A stretch of 64,000 nucleotides of DNA from Ardenticatenaceae bacterium (lineage in GTDB: Bacteria; Chloroflexota; Anaerolineae; Promineifilales; Promineifilaceae): positions 62,001 through 126,000 of the forward strand of contig JACKBT010000010.1 in NCBI GenBank assembly GCA_020634415.1, given 5' to 3'. Made by a program: the position numbers and the translations under genes. Positions 1-9,558 of this stretch are shown here, piece by piece. Numbering within the stretch: position 1 is the first letter of the stretch; each line of letters begins with the position of its first letter. The notes beneath the pieces are model-generated. The model did not search any database, was not told the origin of the DNA, and saw nothing but the letters and a program-made list of their open reading frames with translations.

Positions 1-1090
1 TACGCTCACTCAACCAAGTTGCATTCGGATAATCTTCTGGAAGTAAGCCATATTGTTCCCGATAGTAGGGGTGTAGATGAACCCCAATATAGTGAACACC
101 CGTACCGATGTTTTGCTTATGCAACGCCATCATAAAATCATCACGATTTATCCCAGTGCGCCCCTCATCAACCATCAAAGTATAAAGGTGTCTGGCATGA
201 CGAATATGAGCCACATCTGGTGCAGGCAAATCTACAGCGAGATCACTAAAAGCTTGGTTATAAATGTTCCATATCTCATTGCGCCGAACCAGGTTTTGCT
301 CCACCCGCTTTAGCTGATGCAACCCTATAGCTGCCTGCAAATCTGTCATATTGTACTTGTAACCCGGCAACACAACCTGATAATGCTTGAAACCTTCATC
401 CGAATAGCGTTTCCAGGCATCTCGGCTCAAGCCATGCAGCCCATAAATCTTTATTTTGTCAGCATATTCAGGCACATTCGTAGTAACTATCCCCCCTTCC
501 GCAGTAGTTACATTTTTTGTCGCATAGAAGCTAAAGACTGTCATATGTGCTATCGTGCCAATCTTTTTGCCCTTGTAAGTCGTTTCAATGGCATGAGCGG
601 CATCTTCAATCACTATTAAGTTATGCCGCTCAGCAATATCCATAATCGCATCCATATCACAAGCCAGGCCACACAAATGAACAGGTACAATGGCTCGGGT
701 ACGTGGCGTTATGGCATCTTCAATTTTTTGGGGATCAATGAGCTGGGTTTCGCGCTCACAATCTACCAAAACGGGCGTGGCTCCTGTATGAATGATGCTG
801 TTAACAGTCGCACAAAAGGTCATCGGGGTAGTAATGACCTCATCACCAGGGCCAACCCCTGCGGCTAACAGGGACAGATGCAGCCCTGCGGTGCAGGAAT
901 TGAGAGCTAAAGCATAATCAGCCCCTACATATTGCCGAAACATTTCCTCAAATTGATTCACTTTGGGGCCAGTACCAATCCATGCTTTGCGCAAGGAGTC
1001 TACGACTTCGTCAATCTCTTCTTCTAATATTTGTGGCTGCCCAAAAACAAGGTAGTCATCGCGAATAGGTTTATCAGGATCGTGGGACAT
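1..1090 (-). CDS. DegT/DnrJ/EryC1/StrS family PLP aminotransferase (3' end beyond window)
   Basis: Reading the minus strand from ATG at 1090 gives an open frame to the window edge (about 363 codons, no stop), so the C-terminus is missing. The protein has the family's early segment WIGTGPKVNQFEE, the EDAAHA motif near residue 162, and SFYATKN with the PLP-binding lysine near residue 192. Members transaminate keto-sugar nucleotides to amino sugars for surface polysaccharides. It sits 11 bp after a sulfotransferase gene in a minus-strand glycan set, which suits amino-sugar synthesis for an exported glycan. The exact sugar cannot be told from sequence. It carries no CGGCCG palindrome, unlike most genes here. 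Confidence 0.9.
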   Translation of the reverse strand, partial: MSHDPDKPIRDDYLVFGQPQILEEEIDEVVDSLRKAWIGTGPKVNQFEEMFRQYVGADYALALNSCTAGLHLSLLAAGVGPGDEVITTPMTFCATVNSIIHTGATPVLVDCERETQLIDPQKIEDAITPRTRAIVPVHLCGLACDMDAIMDIAERHNLIVIEDAAHAIETTYKGKKIGTIAHMTVFSFYATKNVTTAEGGIVTTNVPEYADKIKIYGLHGLSRDAWKRYSDEGFKHYQVVLPGYKYNMTDLQAAIGLHQLKRVEQNLVRRNEIWNIYNQAFSDLAVDLPAPDVAHIRHARHLYTLMVDEGRTGINRDDFMMALHKQNIGTGVHYIGVHLHPYYREQYGLLPEDYPNATWLSER

Positions 1091-1101
1091 AGTTTGTTTC
1101 C

Positions 1102-2148
1102 TCATGATTTAGTTTTGTAATCAAGAAGTGGCTTGTAGGAAGGGGCTTTATCAACTTTGCGGCGCCGAATTTGTTTAAGCAGTTTCTGGCGTGCTTGCCA
1201 GCCAGGATCGGTGGCTAGTTGGCGGCGGCGATTATAAACTTGGATTTTGTTTTGTAAGTTGTAGCGGAGGTGTTGTATGCGTTTGATGGGCTGAACGGCC
1301 GTATCCGTCACCAACGGATAGCCCAAAACCCTAAGCACATTCCCCGCAACCTGTTCAAACAAACCAATCTCCTTCATAGGCAGTTGCTGTAAAAACTTAG
1401 CCTTATTATTTTGCATAAGAGGTCGGGACAAATTTTTCCAGTAATCTGTTTTTTGAGCCTCAGATCGAGCTTCATCAGCCGTGTAAAATTGCAGCATTTC
1501 TGACTGATAAGCAACACCTAGAAAAGCACAAACACGCTTTAGCTCAGCCTCTGGATGCTCCAGTAAATCTTCATATCTCAGCAAGCAGACCGCATCCAGA
1601 GCCTTTAGCTCTTGATAAACTCGCAAACATTCTTCTTGTTCACGCCGCCATTCTTGCGCAATATTATAGATGTGCTGATCATGACTGGGAACTTTTTTGA
1701 TAGAACAGGCACAATCACGCCCATCCCGGCACAGATAGATAAAACGTGCATCAGGCAAAACTTCACGAATCTGAAAAGCGTGATCGAAAATATTATTTTC
1801 TTTGCATACCCAATTGGAAACCCCTTCCTGAGAAGCATACCAACTATATAAAACAGACAAAAGGCCACTAAGATTTCTGAAGCGGATATTTGGCAACAAC
1901 TTTTCTGGAACAGGTACATATTTCCACTGTAGATGCGATCCCCTAACTTGAGTCAACGCAATGGCATCCGCAACCATTTCGCGGAAATTATCCTCTTTCG
2001 CTAACGATCCGTAATAAGGTAGCACACGGGAAAGATGCCTCCAGAGGTGTGGGGGGGGTGGGGCAGCAATATCACTGTGCATCGCCAACATTTTCCGCAC
2101 CAAATTGCTGCCAGACCGTTCCGAGGACATAATGAAAAAACCACTCAT
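1102..2148 (-). CDS. Sulfotransferase family protein
   Basis: 348 residues. The N-terminal SSERSGSNLV matches the 5'-phosphosulfate-binding loop of PAPS-dependent sulfotransferases, and FIYLCRDGRDCACSIKK around the middle matches the 3'-phosphate-binding segment. The C-terminal 60 residues are strongly basic (RRRQ, QIRRRKVDK). It would transfer sulfate from PAPS to a hydroxyl or amino group, plausibly on the glycan made by this cluster. It lies 5 bp after the phosphodiesterase gene and 11 bp before the aminotransferase, so the three are very likely cotranscribed. The acceptor is unknown. Confidence 0.85.
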   Translation of the reverse strand: MSGFFIMSSERSGSNLVRKMLAMHSDIAAPPPPHLWRHLSRVLPYYGSLAKEDNFREMVADAIALTQVRGSHLQWKYVPVPEKLLPNIRFRNLSGLLSVLYSWYASQEGVSNWVCKENNIFDHAFQIREVLPDARFIYLCRDGRDCACSIKKVPSHDQHIYNIAQEWRREQEECLRVYQELKALDAVCLLRYEDLLEHPEAELKRVCAFLGVAYQSEMLQFYTADEARSEAQKTDYWKNLSRPLMQNNKAKFLQQLPMKEIGLFEQVAGNVLRVLGYPLVTDTAVQPIKRIQHLRYNLQNKIQVYNRRRQLATDPGWQARQKLLKQIRRRKVDKAPSYKPLLDYKTKS

Positions 2149-2153
2149 AATAG

Positions 2154-3803
2154 TTATTCGATGTACCCTAACTGGCGCAGTTGTTCTTGAATTTCTTCCT
2201 CTTCTTCATCACTATACCCATCTGTCAAAATGTCAGGCATTTCATCAACAGTCGCGGGTACATCTCCAAATTGAACGGGCCGTTGAGTCAGATAGTCGGC
2301 TGCCAAAATATCTGTAATGACACGGCCGTCCATATCGGGTGGAATGGGTTGATCAAGCAAATATAAGATCGTTGGGGCTAAATCAATAAGGCTGCAATTT
2401 TTGACCTCGTTTTTCTGTATATATGGCCCCTGGGCCAAGAATATACCATCCAGTGTATGTCCCCCTTCCACATGGGGATTTCGCACAGACGATGACTGGT
2501 TGGGTTGATAGAAGTTAGCATATTCGATTACCAGGTCGGGGCCTTGATCGGCAAAAGGCCCATGATAGAGGTCGGAACCAAGGAAGGTATTAGCGATAAT
2601 AGGCTTGCCATTTGTCGGGTCACGGTCCGATTTGAGGAAATCACTCAATTCACTAAGTGCATCTCCTTTCTTTTTTGCCGGAACAGTACCCTGTGGGAAG
2701 CGCTCATCGTCATTAATCCACATACGAAGGCCAAAGTTAGAGGGGATGACCTTCGATCTGGTGTAATCCACACTGCCGTCAGTAGGCATAATGCCCGAAC
2801 TTTTCAAGGAGCGTATAAGACGACCACGTCGTTTGGGCTGCAAACCTTTCACCCATTCACGCAGAAAAGGGAAACGGGTGTAGGTGTTAACGGCCGTTTT
2901 CACCACCCGAGTCCGCCAAGAAACCTTCCCATTTCCACCCTTAGGTTGTAAAAATCCACCTTGCAACAAACGTTTGTAAACATATTGGCGTGGTCGAACA
3001 CTACCGAAGCCATGATCAGACAAAACCAATGTCGTCGTATCTGTGCCACCTTTCTCAACCAATTCACCCAAAAGCCGATCACACATCTCATAACCATGCA
3101 AGAAGGCTTCACGATATTTAGCCCCTTCGGGTTTGTAATAATTAGGATGGGCTGGATCCACATATGTCCAGAAAACATGAGCCATATTATCGGTGATAGA
3201 AAAGACGACCATGAAGAAATCCCATTCTTCATTTTCGATCAAATGGTTCAGCAAATTATTCCGTCCAGCCATTACCTCTTGCCACTCATCAATAAAATTT
3301 TGACTGCGGTCAAATTTGTGAGTAGGCAAGGCCATACGAATTTCCTGATGCAAATTTTGGGGGAGAGATGCAGCAATATTCTTTGGATATGTGAAAACAG
3401 TACCTGGGGCACGGGGCGTACCATATCCAGTTATCATTAGGCCATGCAAAGGGCGTGGCGGATATGTAAAAGGCACATCCATGACAATAGAACGCAGACC
3501 CACTTCTCCCAAAAGCTGCCAAACCGTTTTTTCTCGATGCTGATCGGTGCGGACTGTGTGAAATTGATAAGTGGTTGGATCGATCTCTTGGAAGTCATAG
3601 ATGCCGTGCTTACCAGGATTTTTGCCTGTAAAGACTGATGTCCAGGCTGAAGGTGTAACGGGAGGGATGTTGGAACGCAAACTCCCCCAGCTCCCCTGCT
3701 TAAGCATTCGAGCCAAATTGGGCAGGCGGCCTTCAGCCACCATGGGGTGGATGATGTCAAAAGTAGCACCATCAAGCCCCACCACAAGTACTTTATGAGA
3801 CAT
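2154..3803 (-). CDS. Alkaline phosphatase superfamily phosphodiesterase/nucleotide pyrophosphatase-like protein
   Basis: 549 residues. Metal-site signatures are visible in order: GLDGATFD with Asp11, PPVTPSAWTS with the likely nucleophile Thr50, SITDNMAHVFW near residue 205, LVLSDHGFG near residue 263, and HVEGGHTLDGIF near residue 445. These match type I phosphodiesterase/AlkP enzymes with two metals. No signal peptide is seen, so a cytoplasmic role is likely. The C-terminus is acidic (DEEEEEIQEQ). Its start overlaps the end of the flippase gene by 11 bp, showing translational coupling inside the surface-glycan operon. Similar proteins occur in exopolysaccharide loci, but the substrate is not known. 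Confidence 0.85.
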   Translation of the reverse strand: MSHKVLVVGLDGATFDIIHPMVAEGRLPNLARMLKQGSWGSLRSNIPPVTPSAWTSVFTGKNPGKHGIYDFQEIDPTTYQFHTVRTDQHREKTVWQLLGEVGLRSIVMDVPFTYPPRPLHGLMITGYGTPRAPGTVFTYPKNIAASLPQNLHQEIRMALPTHKFDRSQNFIDEWQEVMAGRNNLLNHLIENEEWDFFMVVFSITDNMAHVFWTYVDPAHPNYYKPEGAKYREAFLHGYEMCDRLLGELVEKGGTDTTTLVLSDHGFGSVRPRQYVYKRLLQGGFLQPKGGNGKVSWRTRVVKTAVNTYTRFPFLREWVKGLQPKRRGRLIRSLKSSGIMPTDGSVDYTRSKVIPSNFGLRMWINDDERFPQGTVPAKKKGDALSELSDFLKSDRDPTNGKPIIANTFLGSDLYHGPFADQGPDLVIEYANFYQPNQSSSVRNPHVEGGHTLDGIFLAQGPYIQKNEVKNCSLIDLAPTILYLLDQPIPPDMDGRVITDILAADYLTQRPVQFGDVPATVDEMPDILTDGYSDEEEEEIQEQLRQLGYIE

Positions 3804-5292
3804 TGTTTTTCCTCTGTTGACGTTCTTTTAACATGGGGCCGATTATACCCCAAATCATTTTTCGTCCGATATTTAACTGTTCCCGCTCCGTTAACCAAAG
3901 GATAAAGGTGTAAATAACTGTCATAATGGCTACTTTGGCAAACAAGGCACCCCATATAGGCAGCGCGTTCCATATGGCAGTGAGGCTGAGGGTGATAACG
4001 GCCGTTAACACCACCCCCACCATCGGCCAAAGCCACAAAACACGAGCCGAATAATCCACCACCTGATGCGTCTGCCAAAAAAGAACCAGAGCCCCCACCA
4101 ACACCATCAAATCTGCCGCCAACGCCACCCCCTCAATATTCAGCCAATTCCCCAACAAAATCACCGCCGGTATAAAAATAACCGTTTGCGTAATACGCAT
4201 TTTAAGCACAAATTGCGGATACCCTGTCGCCATCAGCAGATTCCTGGCCGCCATACTCAAAGGCTCCAACAGCACATACACAATCATCAACTGAAACGTA
4301 ACAATCATCGGAGTCCATTTATCACCCAGCAGCCAGGGAATAAACTCTGGTGCTGTCAAAACAAAAATGACACCAAACAAGCCGCTGCTGCGCACCATCA
4401 AACTGGTAGCCCGAAAGAAAGCCCGTGACAATTTTTGCCTGTCCTCCTGCAACTGAGCAAAAGTAGGGAAAAACACATCCAAAAGAGGATTGGATATCAC
4501 CCGACGCGGGTAATTGGCATATTCATAGGCGCGGGAGTAAAAACCCAAAGCCACACCCCCCAAAAAAGTACCCGTAAACCAATCATCAAATCGATCCAAA
4601 AAGAAGGCCAGAGTAGAGCTAGACCAGGCTTTTTTACCGTAATCCCAGAACCACTTCGCCTCTTCACGGTCCCACCCCCAACGCGGTCGCCAGGGACGAT
4701 AGATGAGCTGAATAATCAACAAGCGCACAAAAATGCCCGTGAACTGCTCCGCCACAATGGCCCAAATGCCCCAGCCAAACCAGGCCAGTGTAGGGGCCAC
4801 AAGCGTCATAGCCACTGAACTTACAACATCGGCGATGGATATTTGGCGGAAGGCCAAGTTTTTGCTGAGGATTGTAACCTGGGACAGGTTAAATTCCCGC
4901 AAGGCATAAATCACAATATAAGCCAGAATAACAATTGTTAACGAGGGTTGATCAGGATAAAAACGGCCGATCACCGGCACCAATAACGCCAACGAAACCA
5001 AACCAATCAAAGTTGCCCCCATACGCATCACAAAAAAGGTGCGGCGCACACTCTCCGTCACCGCCTTATGGTGAATAAGCGCCTGATCGAAACCAAAACG
5101 GAACAAGACCGAAGCCAAATTCACATAGAACAAAGCCAATGTGGTAACACCGTAATGGGTGGGCAAAAGCAGCCGCAGCATCACCGTCGTGCGCACAAAA
5201 CCCAAGACGATGGTGATGGCCGAAGATGAGATGCTGTAAAGGGAACCTTTGGTAGCCTGGCGGGCAATATTTTTATTTTTGTCGGTAGACAT
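3793..5292 (-). CDS. Wzx-like polysaccharide flippase (MOP superfamily)
   Basis: 499 residues with about 12-14 predicted membrane segments spread over the whole length and a basic loop around residues 195-215. The start (MSTDKNKNIARQATKGSLYSI) has the amphipathic ATKGSLYS segment common at the N-terminus of polysaccharide-biosynthesis flippases. The family moves undecaprenyl-linked oligosaccharide units across the membrane. The neighbours (sulfotransferase, phosphodiesterase, aminotransferase, and GT4 plus O-antigen-ligase genes across the divergent junction) support a Wzx/Wzy-type glycan pathway. It overlaps the next gene by 11 bp. Confidence 0.88.
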   Translation of the reverse strand: MSTDKNKNIARQATKGSLYSISSSAITIVLGFVRTTVMLRLLLPTHYGVTTLALFYVNLASVLFRFGFDQALIHHKAVTESVRRTFFVMRMGATLIGLVSLALLVPVIGRFYPDQPSLTIVILAYIVIYALREFNLSQVTILSKNLAFRQISIADVVSSVAMTLVAPTLAWFGWGIWAIVAEQFTGIFVRLLIIQLIYRPWRPRWGWDREEAKWFWDYGKKAWSSSTLAFFLDRFDDWFTGTFLGGVALGFYSRAYEYANYPRRVISNPLLDVFFPTFAQLQEDRQKLSRAFFRATSLMVRSSGLFGVIFVLTAPEFIPWLLGDKWTPMIVTFQLMIVYVLLEPLSMAARNLLMATGYPQFVLKMRITQTVIFIPAVILLGNWLNIEGVALAADLMVLVGALVLFWQTHQVVDYSARVLWLWPMVGVVLTAVITLSLTAIWNALPIWGALFAKVAIMTVIYTFILWLTEREQLNIGRKMIWGIIGPMLKERQQRKNNVS

Positions 5293-5377
5293 ACAACTCA
5301 GGATAGATGATCAAGATGGGGAAGATCATACCTGAATGGCTCCAGGCGAGGTAGTAAAGTGAGAATTATCTGAAAAG

Positions 5378-5423
5378 TTGCCGGGATGTGGCGACGCATC
5401 ATACAGTCGCCACATCCCGGCAA
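5378..5423 (-). terminator. Terminator-like hairpin after the VWA/PKD gene
   Basis: An 18-bp perfect stem (TTGCCGGGATGTGGCGAC at 5378-5395 and its complement at 5406-5423) has a 10-nt loop. Read on the minus strand it is followed by CTTTTCA, a short T-run. It lies 12 bp beyond the stop of the 1288-aa gene and about 85 bp before the flippase start, so it would separate the big exoprotein from the glycan operon. Confidence 0.7.
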
Positions 5424-5434
5424 GGGCCGATTTT

Positions 5435-8400
5435 CTAATTATCGCAGCGGATAATGTTGGCAATCTGTTGATAGATGGTGTCTAAATCGGCCGTTGTCGG
5501 GGCCAGGTAAAATTGGGCGGGCGAAGAGGCCACCTGCTGCAACAAATCACCGTCCACATCAGCCCCGAGGCCAATGGTATAAATGGTAATGCCCGCCGCT
5601 TTGGCCGCATTCGCCTCTGCCAGAATGGTACTAACTTCCGTACCATTGGGGACACCATCCGTCAGCAGCAGAATGATGGCCTCATGGCTGGCAATGTGGC
5701 GCGGGCCAGACAGTTCCCCGCGAGAAAGGGCCAACGCCAGGTCTATGCGCGTCGTGCCCTCGGCGGCTAAGACCGCCAGGGCATCCAGCAGTTCCTGTTG
5801 GTCGCCAGTCAGGGTCGCATCCAGAACAGCCAGAGTGTTGAAGCTGACAATGCCCGCCTGGTTGGCCGGGAAAGGCAGGATGTTGAGGAAAGCGGCGGCC
5901 GCTGTCTGTGCCGCTTCAAGTTTCGTTTGCCCCCCAGCCTGGGTGGGCAAGCTCATGCTGGCGGAGGTGTCAATAACGAGCAAGACATCGGCCAGAGTGC
6001 TGCTGCTGTGGCAAGCATCGTAGGCCACAAGGGGCAGAAAAATAGCATTGGGTTCTATCTGAAGCGTCAGGTTAGCCTGACCCACCCCGCCATCGTCGTC
6101 GGTGATGGTGAGGGTGGCGGTGTAGGTGCCGGGTTGAAGATAGCGGTGCGTAGGGGTCAAGGTATCGGCGACCATGACACCATCACCAAAATCCCACAGG
6201 ATGGCAAAGGTATCTTCAATACCAGGATCGCTAAATTGACCGTTGAAGGTGATGGGGCTGTTAACCTGGCTTTGGCTGTGACTGGCACCCGCCTGTACAT
6301 CGGGGGGAACATTGTGAACGGTGACAAGAGCGGTGGTCTCCGTACTGGCCCCGTCGCTGTCGGTCAGGTGGAGGGTGACGGTGTAGCCATCGGTGGCTGT
6401 GCCGCTGGGGTTGTCATCGGCGTAGGTGTGGGTGAGGGTGAAGGGGAAGCTGCCAGGTGGGTAAACGGCCGTTGCCGTTGTTCCATCGCCCCACATCACC
6501 TGCAAATCGGTCACATCACCGGCATCGGCTAAATCGCCAGTCAAGGCAAAATTCTCTCCCTCAAATACGATATAGGGTGTAGCAACTGCTAATGTTGGCG
6601 CGAGATTGATGTCTACGGCGACGGTGGCACTGTTGTTGGTGGGGGTGATGTCACGATTGGTACTGGTAATAACGGCCGTATTCCACAACAAATATTCCTG
6701 GCCAACACCGGCCGCCAACTGCCCGGTAATCGTAATAAAACCACCCTGTCCCACCGCCAGCTCCTCAATGTGCCAACTGTAAGGGGTGCTGCCCACTTCG
6801 GTCAGAACAGCACCGCTGCTGCTGTAACTGAGATTGGTGAAGGTGAGGGGCAGCGTGTCGGTGATATAGACATCCACAGCGGCATCCGGCCCCTGATTAT
6901 GGAAAGCAATGGTGTATGTCAGGGCATCACCAGGCATAACTTGAGAGGGAATAGCATCTTTGTTAATGGACACGTCACTCTGGGGTAAGCGCACAGTAAC
7001 AAGCATCTGATCCTGACCAGTGCCGTTGTCGTCATCGGTCACGGCCAGCGTGACAGTATAAGTACCGCTCTGTGCATAAAGATGAACAGGGGTGAGGGTG
7101 TCGCTAATGATGGTGCCATCGCCCAAGTGCCACACCAGGGTGAAAGTGTCAGGCAAGCCTGGGTCGGTGAAGGTGCCAGTGAAGGTAATGGGCTGACCGA
7201 GGAGAACGCTCATATCAGGCCCAATAGCAACGGTAGGGGTGACATTATGGACGGTGGCGTAGGCTGTTTGCTGGCTGAAGCTGCCATCACTGTCGAAGAG
7301 GATCAGGTTGATAGGATATTCATCAACAGGAGTAACGCTGGGGTCATCGTCGGCGTAAGGATGGGGCTGTTGGAAGTTACTGGTGCCAGGTGGGTAGTTG
7401 ATGGTTTCGGTGAGGCCATCACCCCAATCCACTTGCAAGACAAAGCTGTCTAGCAGGCCAGGGTCGGTGATGATGCCGGTGAGAGTGATAGATTGGCCTT
7501 CGTTGATTTCGTAGAAGCGGATGATGTCCAGCGTGGGTGGAATGTTGACTTCCAAGACAGCTTCAGCAGTAAGAGGCCCGAAGGTGGGGTTGCTGGCAGT
7601 GAGAACGGCCGTGTTCGTAATCACCCCCTCACTGTTCAGACTGCTGTCCACCCTGCCCGTAATGGTAATGATGCCACCCCCACCAGGCGGAATATCCGCC
7701 ACCTGCCAGGTGAAAGACACATTACCCGTGGGTGTTATCATCACCCCACTGTTCACATAGCTCACGTTGGTAATGCCGGTAGGTATTAAGTCGGTAAGAA
7801 TTACCCCGCTAGCTGTCAAATAGCCATGATTATTAAGTTGAACAGAATAAGTGATCACATCACCCGGCTCGGCTACCTCAGGCACGACTGCTTTAGCCAG
7901 TTCCATGCTCATAACTGAGTCATATATGTACACTGCACCCGCATCATTGCCACCAGCGTCATGTAAGGGTGCACCAACAACGGCCGTTCCCCCACCAACA
8001 GCTACTTCAAAACCAAATTCATCACCCGTGGACGCATCACTGGCCACCAGTTTGCCAACCTCTTGCCAATCTTGAGGGTCATTCGTATTTCCTATATAAA
8101 AATATGCCGCACCCGAATCTGAAACGGTTGAATCTGTAAAACGAGCACCAATCACTAAAATATTGTCTGCAAGATTTACGGCACGCCCAAACACACCATT
8201 GCTCATGGCATCACTGGCTAAAAATTTAGTTACCTGCCCCCAATTATTTGCCCCACCCTCATCACGTGCAAACACATATACCGAGCCAGAATTTGTCGCC
8301 ACATCATTATTACGATGGGCACCAGTAATCAAAACATTATCTTGAAATACTATCGAATGACCAAAATTATCTGTATTGCCAGGATCACTCGCCGTAATTT

Positions 8401-9301
8401 TCTTGATCTGCCCCCAATTATTCATCCCACCTTCATTGCGTTCATAAAGATATATTGAACCTGCATAAGACACAGAACTATGCGTATCCCACACAGATCC
8501 AACTGCAACAATATCACCTTCAACCCGAACATCTATACCAAAACGGTCAATACCGCCAGCATCAGCGGCAACTAGTTTTGCCACTTGTCCCCAATTATCG
8601 GCCCCGCCCCAATCTCGCTCAAAAACATACGCAGCTCCAGCATTCGTTAACCCCGAATGATTATCAAGTTGTGCCCCGACAATCACCGTATCACCGTTAA
8701 TAGCCACTGTGACACCAAAATTGTCCCCATTAGCACCATCATCGGCCGTTAATTTTCGAACTTCACCCCAATTACCAGTCCCCCCTTGATTGCGGTAAAA
8801 AATATATACAGAGCCTGGCCCAGCCGTTGGTATTGGCGATCCCTCAAGACCATTTTCATTGGCTCCTACAACCAGGGTATCTGCCTCCACATCTACATAA
8901 CTCCCAAAGCGCTGACCAGATGAACTATCACCAGCCATCAACTTAGCGACCAAGCCCCAATGATTGACTCCACCAAGATGTCGCTCATAAATATAAACAG
9001 CCCCCGCATCTACCCCTCCATCATCATCCTGAGGAGCACCTACAATCAAGGTATCGCCATCAAGGTCAACTGCATAACCAAACAGATCACCACCAGTAGG
9101 ATTATCAGCGACAAGTTTCACTGTTTCTGTTATCAAAAGTGGCATATTCGCTGTCATTGAAGAACGCTCAAGTCCATTGTAAGCTGCATTTGGATGAGAC
9201 CCTTGCCCCATTGCTGCAAACAAATAACTCAGAAAGAACAGCGACAAAAAGACAGTTAAACCATTGACAAAAAGCAATTTCACTCGAGAAAACGGGAACA
9301 T
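5435..9301 (-). CDS. Secreted FG-GAP/beta-propeller, DUF11, PKD and VWA domain protein
   Basis: 1288 residues with an N-terminal signal peptide (hydrophobic stretch about residues 8-30). Residues about 55-465 are seven repeats built on FG..V....DTLVVGA.., an FG-GAP-like beta-propeller. Two DUF11-type repeats (around 470-590 and 780-890: AEPGDVITYSVQLNN, MPGDALTYTIAFHN) alternate with PKD-like domains carrying W.FGDG/WHLGDG. The last 200 residues are a von Willebrand A domain with an intact MIDAS: VIDTSASMS, TTRID and LLTDGVPNG. No sortase or autotransporter signal is seen. It is probably a surface or extracellular adhesion or matrix protein. The intergenic hairpin downstream suggests its own transcript. 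Confidence 0.85.
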   Translation of the reverse strand: MFPFSRVKLLFVNGLTVFLSLFFLSYLFAAMGQGSHPNAAYNGLERSSMTANMPLLITETVKLVADNPTGGDLFGYAVDLDGDTLIVGAPQDDDGGVDAGAVYIYERHLGGVNHWGLVAKLMAGDSSSGQRFGSYVDVEADTLVVGANENGLEGSPIPTAGPGSVYIFYRNQGGTGNWGEVRKLTADDGANGDNFGVTVAINGDTVIVGAQLDNHSGLTNAGAAYVFERDWGGADNWGQVAKLVAADAGGIDRFGIDVRVEGDIVAVGSVWDTHSSVSYAGSIYLYERNEGGMNNWGQIKKITASDPGNTDNFGHSIVFQDNVLITGAHRNNDVATNSGSVYVFARDEGGANNWGQVTKFLASDAMSNGVFGRAVNLADNILVIGARFTDSTVSDSGAAYFYIGNTNDPQDWQEVGKLVASDASTGDEFGFEVAVGGGTAVVGAPLHDAGGNDAGAVYIYDSVMSMELAKAVVPEVAEPGDVITYSVQLNNHGYLTASGVILTDLIPTGITNVSYVNSGVMITPTGNVSFTWQVADIPPGGGGIITITGRVDSSLNSEGVITNTAVLTASNPTFGPLTAEAVLEVNIPPTLDIIRFYEINEGQSITLTGIITDPGLLDSFVLQVDWGDGLTETINYPPGTSNFQQPHPYADDDPSVTPVDEYPINLILFDSDGSFSQQTAYATVHNVTPTVAIGPDMSVLLGQPITFTGTFTDPGLPDTFTLVWHLGDGTIISDTLTPVHLYAQSGTYTVTLAVTDDDNGTGQDQMLVTVRLPQSDVSINKDAIPSQVMPGDALTYTIAFHNQGPDAAVDVYITDTLPLTFTNLSYSSSGAVLTEVGSTPYSWHIEELAVGQGGFITITGQLAAGVGQEYLLWNTAVITSTNRDITPTNNSATVAVDINLAPTLAVATPYIVFEGENFALTGDLADAGDVTDLQVMWGDGTTATAVYPPGSFPFTLTHTYADDNPSGTATDGYTVTLHLTDSDGASTETTALVTVHNVPPDVQAGASHSQSQVNSPITFNGQFSDPGIEDTFAILWDFGDGVMVADTLTPTHRYLQPGTYTATLTITDDDGGVGQANLTLQIEPNAIFLPLVAYDACHSSSTLADVLLVIDTSASMSLPTQAGGQTKLEAAQTAAAAFLNILPFPANQAGIVSFNTLAVLDATLTGDQQELLDALAVLAAEGTTRIDLALALSRGELSGPRHIASHEAIILLLTDGVPNGTEVSTILAEANAAKAAGITIYTIGLGADVDGDLLQQVASSPAQFYLAPTTADLDTIYQQIANIIRCDN

Positions 9302-9558
9302 GGCAAAACCCTCTACATTGTGGTGACAAAACGGCCGTTACCACCACACAGATCTCAACCATCACAATTAAATTTACCAATCCAGGACAACACATTGACC
9401 CAACCAACACCAAACACAATCAACCATCATATAGCCAACCTCCCAGACTACAACAAACCATGTATAAGCACCCAGAGTGTACTGTAGATAAATATGCTTG
9501 GTCAACCTTGCCGAGACTGCTAGACTTAGCCCACCTTATGGCAACAAGTAGGTTACAG

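Noticed and set aside
1605..3522. Several 60-160-residue frames in the sulfotransferase and phosphodiesterase genes
   Set aside because: All overlap well-supported genes in other frames and show no domains.
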